This document shows positions 17,662 through 26,082 of a stretch of DNA of 64,000 nt, piece after piece (the stretch's first letter is position 1; the number at the start of each line of letters is the position of its first letter). The stretch is from positions 1 to 64,000 of the forward strand of contig JOAA01000020.1 of the NCBI GenBank assembly GCA_000720375.1, read 5' to 3'. A model generated the notes under the pieces. The model searched no databases and was not told the origin of the DNA. It worked only from the letters and a program-made list of their open reading frames with translations. Both the position numbers and the translations under genes were made by a program. The stretch comes from Rhodococcus rhodnii (GTDB lineage: Bacteria; Actinomycetota; Actinomycetes; Mycobacteriales; Pseudonocardiaceae).

Positions 17662-19317
17662 TTAGTTCAGCTTGATCGGCTTACCGGTCGCGGTGATCGC
17701 GCCCTTGGCCGAGATGTCGATCTTCGCCGCTTCCACTTTCAGCGAGTTGCCCGCCTTGATCTCGATGTCCTTCGCACTGATCACCAGCTTCGTCTCACCG
17801 GTCAGCTTCGACTCGTCCTTCTCGAGCGTCAGTTCGCACTCCGCGTCGCCGAGCTTGATCGTGATCTTGCTCTTCGGGTCGTCGGTCAGCACGATCCGAT
17901 GGTTCTTACGGCTGGCCATCACCCGGTCCTTGACCTTGCCGTCCTGAGTCGGGTTCGGCTCGGGTGGCTTGTCCTTGCGGCCCCACAGGCCACCGAGCAC
18001 GATCGGCCGCGACTTGTCGTCGTTCTCGAACCCGACAAGGACTTCGTCGCCGACTTCGGGCAACCACTCGATGCCACGGGACGCGCCCGCGCCGATGGTG
18101 GCGACGCGGGCCCACTGACTTTCATCATCTGCCAGGGTCGGAAACTTCACCTTGACCCTGGCTTGGCTTTCCTTGTCGTCGTTGTTGGTGACAACCCCGA
18201 CGACAAGGCTTCCCCACCCTCGGTGCTCCTGGCGGTTGGCCACGCCACCGCCGCCGATCATGTCGACCAGGCTCTCGGCTTCCTTTGCGCCACAAGTGAA
18301 ACGGGTGACGTACGGGCGATCGGCACCATAAGTGTGCTCGACCATGGTCACCCGGTACTTGCCCGCGAGCCTGCTGCCGACCTTGTCCAATGTCACATCA
18401 TTGCCCGCGCCGATCCACGGGTTGCCCACCGCTTCGCCGCGAAGGATCACTCCGCCGCCGGATGCCTTGGCCATCAACGACTTCGCGCGAGCGTCCGCTT
18501 CGGACTGACTGGCCGCCGGGAACTGCCCGGCCCGGCGCGTCACCTGACCAAACGCTCGCTTCGCAGCCGCGGCCATCTGCTGCGCCGCGGGTGCGTCCGT
18601 GCCCGGGTCGGGAGTGTTGGCGCGGCCGGTGATCGTCTTCTTGTCGACCGGATCCCACGCCGTGACAACGACTTCGTCGCAGGCGTCGACCGAGGTGAAG
18701 CGGACCTTGAAGCTACGCAGGTTCTCACCCCATGTCAGCTTCGGCGCTTGGCCACGGCCGACGGGCTTGCGCTTGAAGTGGAACTTGTTCTCGGTGATCC
18801 AGAAGTCGTAGCCGATCGAGCTCGCGATCCTCCTGAGGAACGCGTAGTCGGTCTCGCTGTGCTGCAGCATGTGCGTACGGACCTCGGACGTGCCGTCGAT
18901 GTCCGGGTCGAGGCCGTACTCGCCGGAGATCCGGCGGGCGATGTCCGCGTCGGTCATGTTGGTGAACGCACGCGACTTGCCGCCACGGGCCATCCGGTGT
19001 GTCAGGTCAAGGCCGGTCACCACAAGTTCGTGCCGCCCGGACACACCAGGCTCCACCGACACCGCCGTGACCTCGCCGGACGTCACCACGACCGGTTCGC
19101 CCTCGGCCCGGAACGCGATCTCGATCTTCGTTCCCGGCCGGAACTTGTCCTCGTCGAACAGCTCGAAGTGCGGGTCGTCGAAGTGCAGCGCGAAGGAGTC
19201 CGGCAGCTGCACGGACTCCTCGACGTGGACGAGCATCAGCCTGCCGTAGAGCTCGGTCCGCAAAGGCGAACCGTCCACGGTCAGGATGACTCCGTCAAGG
19301 CGCCGCTGTTCAGGCAT
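17662..19317 (-). CDS. eCIS spike protein, VgrG/gp5-gp27-like (Afp8)
   Basis: 551 residues. The N-terminal ~330 residues follow the gp27/late control gene D fold (VQLPDSFALHFDDPHFELFD, ARRISGEYGLDPDI, HSETDYAFLRRIASSIGYDF). An OB-fold follows (HRGWGSLVVGVVTNNDD, ARVATIGAGASRGIEWLPE, DEVLVGFENDD). The C-terminus is a short beta-helix needle (VISAKDIEIKAGNSLKVEAAK-like). The trimer would form the hub and spike. No PAAR tip gene is present nearby. The ATG start overlaps the LysM gene by 8 bases. Confidence 0.93.
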   Translation of the reverse strand: MPEQRRLDGVILTVDGSPLRTELYGRLMLVHVEESVQLPDSFALHFDDPHFELFDEDKFRPGTKIEIAFRAEGEPVVVTSGEVTAVSVEPGVSGRHELVVTGLDLTHRMARGGKSRAFTNMTDADIARRISGEYGLDPDIDGTSEVRTHMLQHSETDYAFLRRIASSIGYDFWITENKFHFKRKPVGRGQAPKLTWGENLRSFKVRFTSVDACDEVVVTAWDPVDKKTITGRANTPDPGTDAPAAQQMAAAAKRAFGQVTRRAGQFPAASQSEADARAKSLMAKASGGGVILRGEAVGNPWIGAGNDVTLDKVGSRLAGKYRVTMVEHTYGADRPYVTRFTCGAKEAESLVDMIGGGGVANRQEHRGWGSLVVGVVTNNDDKESQARVKVKFPTLADDESQWARVATIGAGASRGIEWLPEVGDEVLVGFENDDKSRPIVLGGLWGRKDKPPEPNPTQDGKVKDRVMASRKNHRIVLTDDPKSKITIKLGDAECELTLEKDESKLTGETKLVISAKDIEIKAGNSLKVEAAKIDISAKGAITATGKPIKLN

Positions 19318-19987
19318 AACCGCCGTCCCGTCGGCGAGTGCCCTGCTCAGGAATGGCCAACTGCTTGCCCTTCGGCAGCATCAACGGGTCGAGGATGCCG
19401 TTGGCCTCGGCGATCTGGCGCCAGCGCGTCGCGTCGCCGTAGTGCGCCGCGGCGACGCGGTCCAAGGTCTCCCCTGGCCTGAGCTGGTGCACGGTGTGCA
19501 GGGTCGGCGTGGAGGACGTCGGGTTCTGCAGCGGCAGCTGGTCCTCGTCCTTCCATTGCTTCATCGTCAGATCCGCCTTGCACCGCAACGGTTTTCCCGA
19601 GCTGGCGAAGTACGTGAACCGGATCTGCACGCGCTCGACGATGCACTTGAACGACTTCGTGTCGCCCCAGTGGAACTCCACCCACGGCGGACGTGCCTTG
19701 TTGCGGCTTGGATCGGCGCCGGCCAACGCCGGGTTGACCTTCATCAGCTTGAGCAGCTTGTCGGTGTGCTCGGTGACCGGCGTGCCCTCCCGGGTGGTGT
19801 CGAACATCAGCGACATCGACATCGTGGCCGACTGGCCGGCCTGGAACCGCAGCTCAGGAGCGTTCTTGCCCTTCGCCTCGCCGCCCTGCCAGCTGTTGGA
19901 CTTGCTGATGGTCAGCTCGGCCGGGTTGAACAGGCACTTGATCTGGTCGCCACCCTCAGTCAGCAGATACGCCTTCACCGCTGCCAT
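19310..19987 (-). CDS. eCIS LysM protein linking spike hub and tube (Afp7-like)
   Basis: 225 residues. The first ~155 residues form the CIS tube-protein-like domain (KCLFNPAELTISKSNSWQGG at 18-37, then FHWGDTKSFKCIVERVQIRF). The C-terminus has a LysM domain (~165-213: VHQLRPGETLDRVAAAHYGD). In Afp/PVC particles this protein connects the hub with the inner tube. The ATG at 19987 lies directly next to the stop of the DUF4157 gene. Confidence 0.9.
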   Translation of the reverse strand: MAAVKAYLLTEGGDQIKCLFNPAELTISKSNSWQGGEAKGKNAPELRFQAGQSATMSMSLMFDTTREGTPVTEHTDKLLKLMKVNPALAGADPSRNKARPPWVEFHWGDTKSFKCIVERVQIRFTYFASSGKPLRCKADLTMKQWKDEDQLPLQNPTSSTPTLHTVHQLRPGETLDRVAAAHYGDATRWRQIAEANGILDPLMLPKGKQLAIPEQGTRRRDGGYA

Positions 19988-22303
19988 CTAGAACACCCCC
20001 GCATAGCGTCCGCCGCGCCGCTCGAGCTGGCGGAGCAGTCGTTCCTCCAACGCCTCGGCGATCCGGTCGAGGTCCACACCGGACAGTGCCTGCTGCACAC
20101 CAGGGCCGAGCACCTGGCCCACGGCGCCCATGGCCTGGTTCACACCATTGGTGACAGCGTTCTGGGCATCGCCGACAACACCCATGGCCTGGTTGCCAAG
20201 ATCTTGCACGGCACCCGTGGCCTGGGACATCGCACCGTTGACCCACTGGTTCGCTTGCCCGGCAAGGCCGTTCACGCCATCGGTGGCCATGCCCTGGACC
20301 TGTCCGGCCATGCCTTGCGCGGCCTGGCTCATCTGGCTGACAGCCTGGTTGGCCTCGCTGATCGCGCCCTGTGTCGCCTCACGGACCGCATTGTCCACAA
20401 CGGTCCTGGCGATCTGTGACACGGCACCGACAACGCCATTCGCACCGCCGCCGACCGGCAGGCTGTCGACCAGGCCGGCCGAGACGGATCCGGCTTCCTC
20501 GCCGATCCGATTGGCGAAACCCGAAGCGGCACTGGAGAAACGCTCGGTCATCCCGCTGGCGGCGTTGCTCAACTCGCTCGCGCCTGACCCGATTGCCGAG
20601 GTCGCGCTGTTCGCCAGACCGCCGACCATGCCGGTCGCCTGGTTGCCAAGAGAGCCCAGCGCACCGGTCGCTTGGTTGGTCAGCCCACTCACGCTGGGCA
20701 GCCCGCCACCGCCGAACAACCGCTGTACCCGCATGGGCGCAGCGGTTTCGAACTGCGAACCGACGGTCCGGGCGTGCCGTTCGTCGGAGTCCATCGAGCC
20801 GGTGTGGTTGTGGAGCATGAACCGTGGCCGGGTGATCGGCGAACGGGCGTGGGTGAGTTCGTGTGCCAGAACGCCCAGGGAGGCCGGGTCACTGCCCGGC
20901 TGCTGTGCCAAGTGGACGACTCGGCCGGTGGTCGCGCCCAGCGCACCGACCTCGGCGAGGGCTCGGCGGGTCGCGGGACCGGTCGTGTAGGAAGCGCCGT
21001 CGGCACTTCCGGTCAGCTGTGCCACCAAGGGGCGCATGCTGGTCGGGAAAGGCTTCGGCGATTCCAGGGGAACCGAGGCGACGGCCGCACGCCAGCGCTG
21101 TTCGGGCGAAGCGGGCCGCTCGGCGATTTCGGGAGCCGCGGCGGCCAGGGGCGGCTGGCCACGCTGGGCCATGGCGGAGCCGACCGCGAACGACGGAGCC
21201 GACAGGCCAGGCATGCCGGACGCAGGCGCGGGTGGCTGGCCAGGCAAGGACATCGAGCCAGGCTGAGCCATGGGGGACAGTGGCGCGGGCGGTCGGCCAG
21301 GCAAGGACATCGGGCGTGTCTGGACGGCCAGTGAGCGCGCCGCGAACAGCGGGGCGGCGGGTCGAACAGGGAAAACAGTGGCCGACTGGGCAGGGAATGC
21401 TGGGGCCGGCTCAGCGGCAGCCAAGGCGCTCATGGCCGACGAGGCCTGACCTGTCGCCAGGTAGGCAGCCGCCGCGAGACGCTGCACACCCAGCGCTTGG
21501 ACCGCTGGAGCTCGCAGCGTCGACATCCGGCCCGCCGCCGCGAGACGCTGCGCTGCCAGCCCTTGGACCGCTGGAGCTTGCAGTGCCGACATTCGGCCCG
21601 CCGGCGCCTCACCCGATGGACGTCCAGGTACCGGCGCCGCGGGTGCTTGGTCTGTCGACTTTGGAGTCAGTGCGGCGAGGCTCGTCCCAGCTGTGAGCGG
21701 GTGAGCCGAGGATGTTTGTCCTGTCGGCGTTGGCGCCGCAGCCGCCAATCCCTGCGCCGACGCCCCCTGGGCTGCCGACATCTGCGCTGCGAGCGTGTGT
21801 GCCGCTGCCGCGATCGCTCCCGGTGAGTTCGCCACCGGGCCCGACACATTCGCGGGAGCCACTGCGCCCTTCACGGGCGTGCTGATCAACGGTTGTACCG
21901 GCGGGACCACAATGGACGCTGCTTCCCGCTGTACCACGCCTTGCGCACCGGTCGGCGGAGCCATCGCCAGATGCGCCGTCGACCCGCCGATCACCGTGTC
22001 TTTCGACTTGCCCAGCATGGAAGCCTTGCCGGTCAACGGTATCCGCCGGGCCAGCAAAGGGCGCTCTGGGGTGTAGGTCGGCTCGGGTGGTCGCGTCGGC
22101 GCACCGGGGTCGCTGCCGGAACGGAACCCCGGCAGCAAACCACCGACAAGCCGCTGAGCTGCCGCCCGCCACCACGGCGGACGAACGGCCAGCGACTTGG
22201 TCGATACTACCGGGGCGGCCTGCGCCGCCCTCGGTTGCCTACGGTTGAACGAGATCAGCCCACGCAGGCGGCCACCGATGCTAGTTCGCCGGTTTGAAGC
22301 CAC
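19988..22303 (-). CDS. DUF4157 protein with HExxH motif and repetitive helical tail; candidate effector or tape measure
   Basis: 771 residues from GTG at 22303, chosen because GGAGG lies 9 bases upstream; the frame continues to 22366 inside the tube gene. The N-terminal half is Ala/Pro/Gln-rich and low in complexity, with near repeats (LQAPAVQGLAAQRLAAAGR and LRAPAVQALGVQRLAAAA). A DUF4157 domain holds the zinc-metallopeptidase-like motif HELTH at 481-485 (GVLAHELTHARS). After it come ~190 residues of helical repeats of the type NQATGxxGxLxNxAT. DUF4157 is a domain reported as enriched in eCIS loci. Here it sits between tube and LysM genes, a core position, and no separate tape-measure gene exists. 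Both a cargo toxin and a length-determining role fit. Confidence 0.8.
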   Translation of the reverse strand: MASNRRTSIGGRLRGLISFNRRQPRAAQAAPVVSTKSLAVRPPWWRAAAQRLVGGLLPGFRSGSDPGAPTRPPEPTYTPERPLLARRIPLTGKASMLGKSKDTVIGGSTAHLAMAPPTGAQGVVQREAASIVVPPVQPLISTPVKGAVAPANVSGPVANSPGAIAAAAHTLAAQMSAAQGASAQGLAAAAPTPTGQTSSAHPLTAGTSLAALTPKSTDQAPAAPVPGRPSGEAPAGRMSALQAPAVQGLAAQRLAAAGRMSTLRAPAVQALGVQRLAAAAYLATGQASSAMSALAAAEPAPAFPAQSATVFPVRPAAPLFAARSLAVQTRPMSLPGRPPAPLSPMAQPGSMSLPGQPPAPASGMPGLSAPSFAVGSAMAQRGQPPLAAAAPEIAERPASPEQRWRAAVASVPLESPKPFPTSMRPLVAQLTGSADGASYTTGPATRRALAEVGALGATTGRVVHLAQQPGSDPASLGVLAHELTHARSPITRPRFMLHNHTGSMDSDERHARTVGSQFETAAPMRVQRLFGGGGLPSVSGLTNQATGALGSLGNQATGMVGGLANSATSAIGSGASELSNAASGMTERFSSAASGFANRIGEEAGSVSAGLVDSLPVGGGANGVVGAVSQIARTVVDNAVREATQGAISEANQAVSQMSQAAQGMAGQVQGMATDGVNGLAGQANQWVNGAMSQATGAVQDLGNQAMGVVGDAQNAVTNGVNQAMGAVGQVLGPGVQQALSGVDLDRIAEALEERLLRQLERRGGRYAGVF

Positions 22304-22745
22304 AGTGGCACACCTCCAGCTCCTCGGTGGCCAGGTCCTTCGACGACGCGGCCAGCTTGGGACCACTCCACTTGACCGGGAAGGCGTCGGTGAAATCCCA
22401 CCGCCGCACCACCTTGCCGGTCGAGTCCTTCAGCTGGACCGAGCCGTGCCTGCGTTCGATCTTGCTGCCCGCCGCGTCCAGGCCCTCCCCCGAGCACTTG
22501 GCGAACCACTCGAACAGCGTGTCCGTCTCGGTGATCCCGCGCTTGAGCACGAGGTTGGGCCACTTCATCTGCTTGGGCAGCTTGTGCGTGAACTGGTTCT
22601 GGCCGCCCTCGATGATCTCCTCGGTGTCGATCTGCACCGACAGCCCGGAGACCTCGAGGAACGTCCCGATCGTCAAACCGTCCACAGTGAACACGAACTG
22701 GCCGGAGAACGGCGGGTCCATCTTGCGTGCCTGATTATTCGCCAT
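22281..22745 (-). CDS. eCIS inner tube protein 2 (Afp5-like)
   Basis: 154 residues of the T4 gp19/tail tube family. It has the typical opening SGQFVFTVDGLTIGTFLEVSGLSV, the middle motif GGQNQFTHKLPKQMKWPNLVLKRG and an ending ELEVCHCGFKPAN. It is homologous to the first tube protein at 23338-23769 but is clearly a different subtype. In Afp/PVC a second tube variant makes the ring next to the baseplate. Its ATG overlaps the DUF6760-like gene by 11 bases, and its end overlaps the DUF4157 gene by 23. Confidence 0.92.
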   Translation of the reverse strand: MANNQARKMDPPFSGQFVFTVDGLTIGTFLEVSGLSVQIDTEEIIEGGQNQFTHKLPKQMKWPNLVLKRGITETDTLFEWFAKCSGEGLDAAGSKIERRHGSVQLKDSTGKVVRRWDFTDAFPVKWSGPKLAASSKDLATEELEVCHCGFKPAN

Positions 22746-22911
22746 TGCCGCCGATCCCCTGCCAGAAACGTTCGTTCAATGTGCTGACTTCCTCCAGCAA
22801 CGTGATCCGGTCGCCATGCTCGAGATCCAGCAGCTGGTCCAACCCCCAGTGCAAGTGGTAGGCCAGATACGTGATCTCACGCCACAGCGTGGCGGCGGCG
22901 TAGCGTGTCAG
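22735..22911 (-). CDS. Small DUF6760/Afp6-like eCIS protein with probable CTG start
   Basis: This 58-codon frame reads (L)TRYAAATLWREITYLAYHL, then HWGLDQLLDLEHGDRI, and ends GIGGNGE. The WREITYLAYHLHW and LLDLEH motifs match the small helical protein found between tube genes in eCIS loci. There is no ATG, GTG or TTG between the preceding in-frame stop and this homology. The only placed start is CTG at 22909-22911, which overlaps the upstream TGA as CTGA and has GGAGGAGG about 15 bases upstream. The overlap mirrors the ATGA/GTGA coupling elsewhere in this operon. Confidence 0.82.
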   Translation of the reverse strand: MTRYAAATLWREITYLAYHLHWGLDQLLDLEHGDRITLLEEVSTLNERFWQGIGGNGE

Positions 22912-23264
22912 CCCACGGCTGCCGCCTCCTCCGGGAAAGGGCTGCCTGGCTCCATGTTCTCCAGGATCGACGGGTCACCGAAGTTGATCACCCGATAGAA
23001 GTCCTGGAGGTACCGGTAGTCGCTGGCGAACAAGCGCTCGATCGTCCGCGTGGTCACCCGGCCGGACGTGCCCAGCTCGGTGACCACACGCGCGAGGACG
23101 ATCACCGTCGCGTACGCCTCGTTGTCCTTGACGCGGTTGTCGCGCAAGGGCTCGATCTCGTCGCGGGCCGTCGCCAGCCGCATCACGCCCTCGCGGTGGA
23201 TCACGCCTTCGTCGTCCACGAAGCCTTTCGGCAACGTGAACGGGTACTCGGTGTTCAGACTCAT
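22908..23264 (-). CDS. eCIS tail-assembly-like protein
   Basis: 118 residues beginning MSLNTEYPFTLPKGFVDDEG. The pattern of a short beta start followed by REGVMRLATARDEIEPLRDN, KDNEAYATVIVLARVVTELG and a helical TRTIERLFASDYRYLQDFY resembles phage tail assembly chaperone-like proteins annotated in eCIS loci. The role (sheath or tube assembly) is inferred from that resemblance. It is coupled to the mini-ORF upstream (ATGA) and to the CTG-starting gene downstream (CTGA). Confidence 0.75.
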   Translation of the reverse strand: MSLNTEYPFTLPKGFVDDEGVIHREGVMRLATARDEIEPLRDNRVKDNEAYATVIVLARVVTELGTSGRVTTRTIERLFASDYRYLQDFYRVINFGDPSILENMEPGSPFPEEAAAVG

Positions 23265-23341
23265 GCGGGCTCCTCGATCTGGTCCAGTCGCGTCGCATGA
23301 GCCCGGCCCTGCATCGACGATTCGCTCGCAAGCTCACTCAT
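23261..23341 (-). CDS. 26-codon mini-ORF coupling tube 1 to tail-assembly-like gene
   Basis: The ATG (23339-23341) overlaps the tube stop as ATGA and its TGA overlaps the next ATG as ATGA. The peptide starts MSELASESS and ends IEEPA. The length (81 bases with stop), coupling and first residues equal those of the mini-ORF at 15135-15215. The rest of the peptides differ. The DNA core rather than the peptide seems conserved. Confidence 0.4.
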   Translation of the reverse strand: MSELASESSMQGRAHATRLDQIEEPA

Positions 23342-23769
23342 ACCCGCTCAAGACCTTCGTGCGTGATGGTGACCTTCTCGGTGCTCACCGAGTTCGCGTC
23401 GGCCGAGAGTTCCGAGCCCTCCCACTTGGAGATCCACGCGTTGGTGAAGTTCCACCGCGCGACCTCCTCCATCTTGGAGTTCTTGGCCACGATGGAGCCG
23501 TTGCGGCGCGCCTTGGTGATGTCGCCGTTGATGATCTCCTTGCGCCACTCCCACAGGCCTGTGTCGTTGTCCACGCGGCGCTCGAGGGTGATGTCCGACC
23601 ACTTCAGGGCGCCGATGGTCTTGATGATCATCATGCGGCCCTCTTTGTTGAGTTCCTTGTGCTCGATGACCTCGGACTCGTTGACGACGCCGCTGCACTT
23701 CATGAACGTGCCGAGTTCGATGCCGTCCGCCTCGATCACGAAGATGTTCGTGGCTGTCACGTCTGACAT
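23338..23769 (-). CDS. eCIS inner tube protein 1 (Afp1-like)
   Basis: 143 residues of the tail tube family: NIFVIEADGIELGTFMKCSG near the start, then HKELNKEGRMMIIKTIGALK, LERRVDNDTGLWEWRKEIIN and TEKVTITHEGLERV at the end. It forms the hexameric rings of the inner tube inside the sheath. The site AAGGAGCAGACGCT precedes the ATG. It follows the sheath gene by 32 bases. Confidence 0.94.
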   Translation of the reverse strand: MSDVTATNIFVIEADGIELGTFMKCSGVVNESEVIEHKELNKEGRMMIIKTIGALKWSDITLERRVDNDTGLWEWRKEIINGDITKARRNGSIVAKNSKMEEVARWNFTNAWISKWEGSELSADANSVSTEKVTITHEGLERV

Positions 23770-23801
23770 AGCGTCTGCTCCTTATTCCCTGATCCGCCTG
23801 G

Positions 23802-25391
23802 TCAGTCCGAGGTCTCCGCGCCGCCCTGCCACTGGCTGAGCCGGAAGATGACGAATTCGGCCGGCTTGACCGGTGCCAGTCCGACGTCGACGATCAGCTT
23901 TCCTTCGTCCACAGAGGACGCCGGGTTGTTGCTCTCGTCGCACAGCACGTAGAACGCCTGGTCCGGCGTGTTGCCGACGAGGGCGCCCTGCATCCACAGG
24001 TTGCGCAGGAAGGCGTTGATGGTGCGCTTGACCCGTGCCCACAGGTCGGCGTCGTTCGGCTCGAACACGACCCACTGGGTGCCCTGGCGGATGGTCTCCT
24101 CGATGAAGTTGAACAGCCGCCGGACGTTGATGTAGCGCCAGCTCTGGTCGGTCGCCGCGAGCGTGCGGGCGCCCCAGATCCGGATGCCGTTGGCACCGAA
24201 GGACCGGATGCAGTTGACCTGCTGCGGGTTGAGCAGATCCTGCTCGCCGGTGGTCACGTCGGTCTCCAGCCGGGCGATGCCGCGGACGACCTCGTTGGCC
24301 GGGGCCTTCCAGACACCGCGCGCGGCGTCGGTGCGTGCCCACACACCGGCGACGTGGCCGGACGGCGGGACGGTCAGGAACTTCTCGCCGTCGGTCGCGC
24401 CGGGACGCGCCAAGGGGTTCTGCACGACCAGGTGCGGGTAGTACGCGGTGCCGAACGCGCTGTCCTTGCCGAGCGCGGTCCGCCACTCGAGCGCCTGCTG
24501 GGCGTTCAGCCCGGGCGGCGAGTCGAGGATGGCCATCTTGGTGTGGCTGCGCTCGCACCAGTCGACCAGTTTCGACTGCGCGGCAAGATATCCCTCGGTG
24601 TCGAAGGAGCCGTCGGCGCGGGTGGCCACGGTGATCAGGTCGGGGATCGCGACCATGGTGACGTCTTCGGCGATCGCGAGGCCCTCGTAACCGGTGCGGG
24701 AAACCTCGGAGCCTTCGAACTCGGTGGGCGAGACGGAGTTCGTCGCCGGAGCGACGGCCTGAATGGCGTACCGGCCGGGCGCCGGTGCGCGCTCGGCGAC
24801 CGACAGGCCCTGCGCGTTCTTGACCTCGACGCGGATCAGCTTGGACCGCTCGTTGATCGTCTTCTCCACGCTCTTCGGGCCGCGGCCGAGGTGGACGCCG
24901 CCGAACTCCTCGCGGACCTGGCCGTTGTCCATGACCTTGAGCGTGAACTCCTGGGTCGTCTCGCCCTCGGCGACCGGGGCGGGCTCCACGACGATGTCGT
25001 AGGTGGCGGCCGGGTCGAGCGCCTCGACGTTCAGGGTCTCGATCTCCTGGCGGCCGGACGCGGGCAGCGCGCGCTGCGCCTTGCCGGTCCCGTTGCCGCT
25101 CGGGATGCGGACGATGTAGGCGATGCCGCCACCGTTTTCGAAGAAGCCCTTCACCGAGTGCGGCAGCAGGATGCCCGGCGCGAACCCGCCGTAGATCCGC
25201 TCGTACTGTGGCCAGCTGGTGACCAGTTGCGGCTTGACGCCGTCGGGATCGGTCGGGTCGCCCGCGTCGGCGTTGTAGGTCGCGGTGAAACCCACGAACG
25301 CCGCAACGGCCGTGCCCACACCTTGCAGCGGCATGGAACCGCTGGGTCGCTCCTCGATGTAGACGCCTGGGGCGCCGTAAGTCGCCGCCAT
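23802..25391 (-). CDS. eCIS contractile tail sheath protein
   Basis: 529 residues. It starts MAATYGAPGVYIEERPSG, the classic sheath N-terminus. It has VTSWPQYERIYGGFAPG (sheath core), AVEWRTALGKD-like and VNVRRLFNFIEETIRQGTQW motifs, and a C-terminal domain ending EFVIFRLSQWQGGAETSD. The first and last strands would make the handshake mesh of contractile sheaths. Afp has three sheath genes; here there is one, as is common in actinobacterial eCIS. AAGGAGCACTTC precedes the ATG. It is the first eCIS gene and probably opens the operon. Confidence 0.95.
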   Translation of the reverse strand: MAATYGAPGVYIEERPSGSMPLQGVGTAVAAFVGFTATYNADAGDPTDPDGVKPQLVTSWPQYERIYGGFAPGILLPHSVKGFFENGGGIAYIVRIPSGNGTGKAQRALPASGRQEIETLNVEALDPAATYDIVVEPAPVAEGETTQEFTLKVMDNGQVREEFGGVHLGRGPKSVEKTINERSKLIRVEVKNAQGLSVAERAPAPGRYAIQAVAPATNSVSPTEFEGSEVSRTGYEGLAIAEDVTMVAIPDLITVATRADGSFDTEGYLAAQSKLVDWCERSHTKMAILDSPPGLNAQQALEWRTALGKDSAFGTAYYPHLVVQNPLARPGATDGEKFLTVPPSGHVAGVWARTDAARGVWKAPANEVVRGIARLETDVTTGEQDLLNPQQVNCIRSFGANGIRIWGARTLAATDQSWRYINVRRLFNFIEETIRQGTQWVVFEPNDADLWARVKRTINAFLRNLWMQGALVGNTPDQAFYVLCDESNNPASSVDEGKLIVDVGLAPVKPAEFVIFRLSQWQGGAETSD

Positions 25392-25563
25392 GAAGTGCTC
25401 CTTCTGCCTCGTCTTGGCTCGGCCTACAGGTTCTCGCGCGTGCCACTGATCAACACCGCCCTTTCGGGCGACTATCGGTGCGGACCTGCGGGTTGCACGG
25501 GCGCGCAGCGCCTCAACCCGATGGACGTAGGACGATCGGCGGATCGGCAGTGAGCCTTTCGGA
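25392..25563 (-). promoter_or_regulatory. Probable promoter region of the eCIS operon
   Basis: 172 bp between the AraC-effector-like gene and the sheath. It contains a GNRA-type hairpin CGCCC-GAAA-GGGCG (25457-25470, minus-strand sense), whose core is shared with the hairpin at 2861-2872. No clear -35/-10 could be chosen. If transcription of the eCIS starts here, the hairpin would lie in the leader. Confidence 0.4.
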
Positions 25564-26082
25564 TCAAGTCCTCTGTGGACGGTTGGGGTCGGTGACCCGG
25601 ATGGCGAGACCGACCTGCCACTTGGTCTTCATCCGCTCGGTGCGCGGGTCGGTCAGATAGGCCTCGTAGCGGCAGGCGAACTGTTCACCCTCGGAGATGT
25701 CCCAGCTGTCGGCCTTGTAGCCGTTGTCACGGATCCACTCGACCAAGGTGCGATTCGCTCGCCGAGCGTGGTTGACATAGGTCAGGCTCGCGTAGTTGCC
25801 CGCGGGCAGGACGCCCGAGCGGACGCGGTCGTCGCCCTGATGTTCGGTGATCACACCGAGTTCGACGTCCATCGGGCCGTCCATGTCGATGACGTGCAAC
25901 CGGAAGAAGGTGTGACCGAAGTCGGTGACTCCGTGGTCGTCGAGCCACCCGTACAGCTCGGCCATGAGCTTGTCGCGGACCGCGAACATGCCGCGAAACG
26001 GTGTGACGACACGAATTCCGACGTAGCGGGTCTCGGGTAGCGCCACCAGCTTTGGGCCTTCGACGATCTCCATGCCGGACAC
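25564..26082 (-). CDS. AraC effector-binding/GyrI-like domain protein
   Basis: 172 residues with the stand-alone effector-binding fold: VALPETRYVGIRVVTPFRGM at the start, VIDMDGPMDVELGVIT in the middle and a SDISEGEQFACRYEAYLT-like ending. There is no DNA-binding domain. Such proteins bind small molecules or act as lactone hydrolase-like or inhibitor proteins. The start may be GTG at 26082 or ATG at 26073. It lies upstream of the eCIS operon in the same direction, and divergent to a LysR gene that may control it. Confidence 0.8.
   Translation of the reverse strand: MSGMEIVEGPKLVALPETRYVGIRVVTPFRGMFAVRDKLMAELYGWLDDHGVTDFGHTFFRLHVIDMDGPMDVELGVITEHQGDDRVRSGVLPAGNYASLTYVNHARRANRTLVEWIRDNGYKADSWDISEGEQFACRYEAYLTDPRTERMKTKWQVGLAIRVTDPNRPQRT

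Noticed and set aside
15191..19482. Very long plus-strand open frames (671 and 774 codons) across the baseplate genes
   Set aside because: They mirror the third-position GC bias of the minus-strand genes. They show Arg/His/Asp-rich translations without domains, while the minus frames encode recognised eCIS proteins.
23782..25446. 554-codon minus-strand frame overlapping the sheath gene
   Set aside because: The sheath frame matches the family from start to end; the alternative is Arg-rich nonsense.
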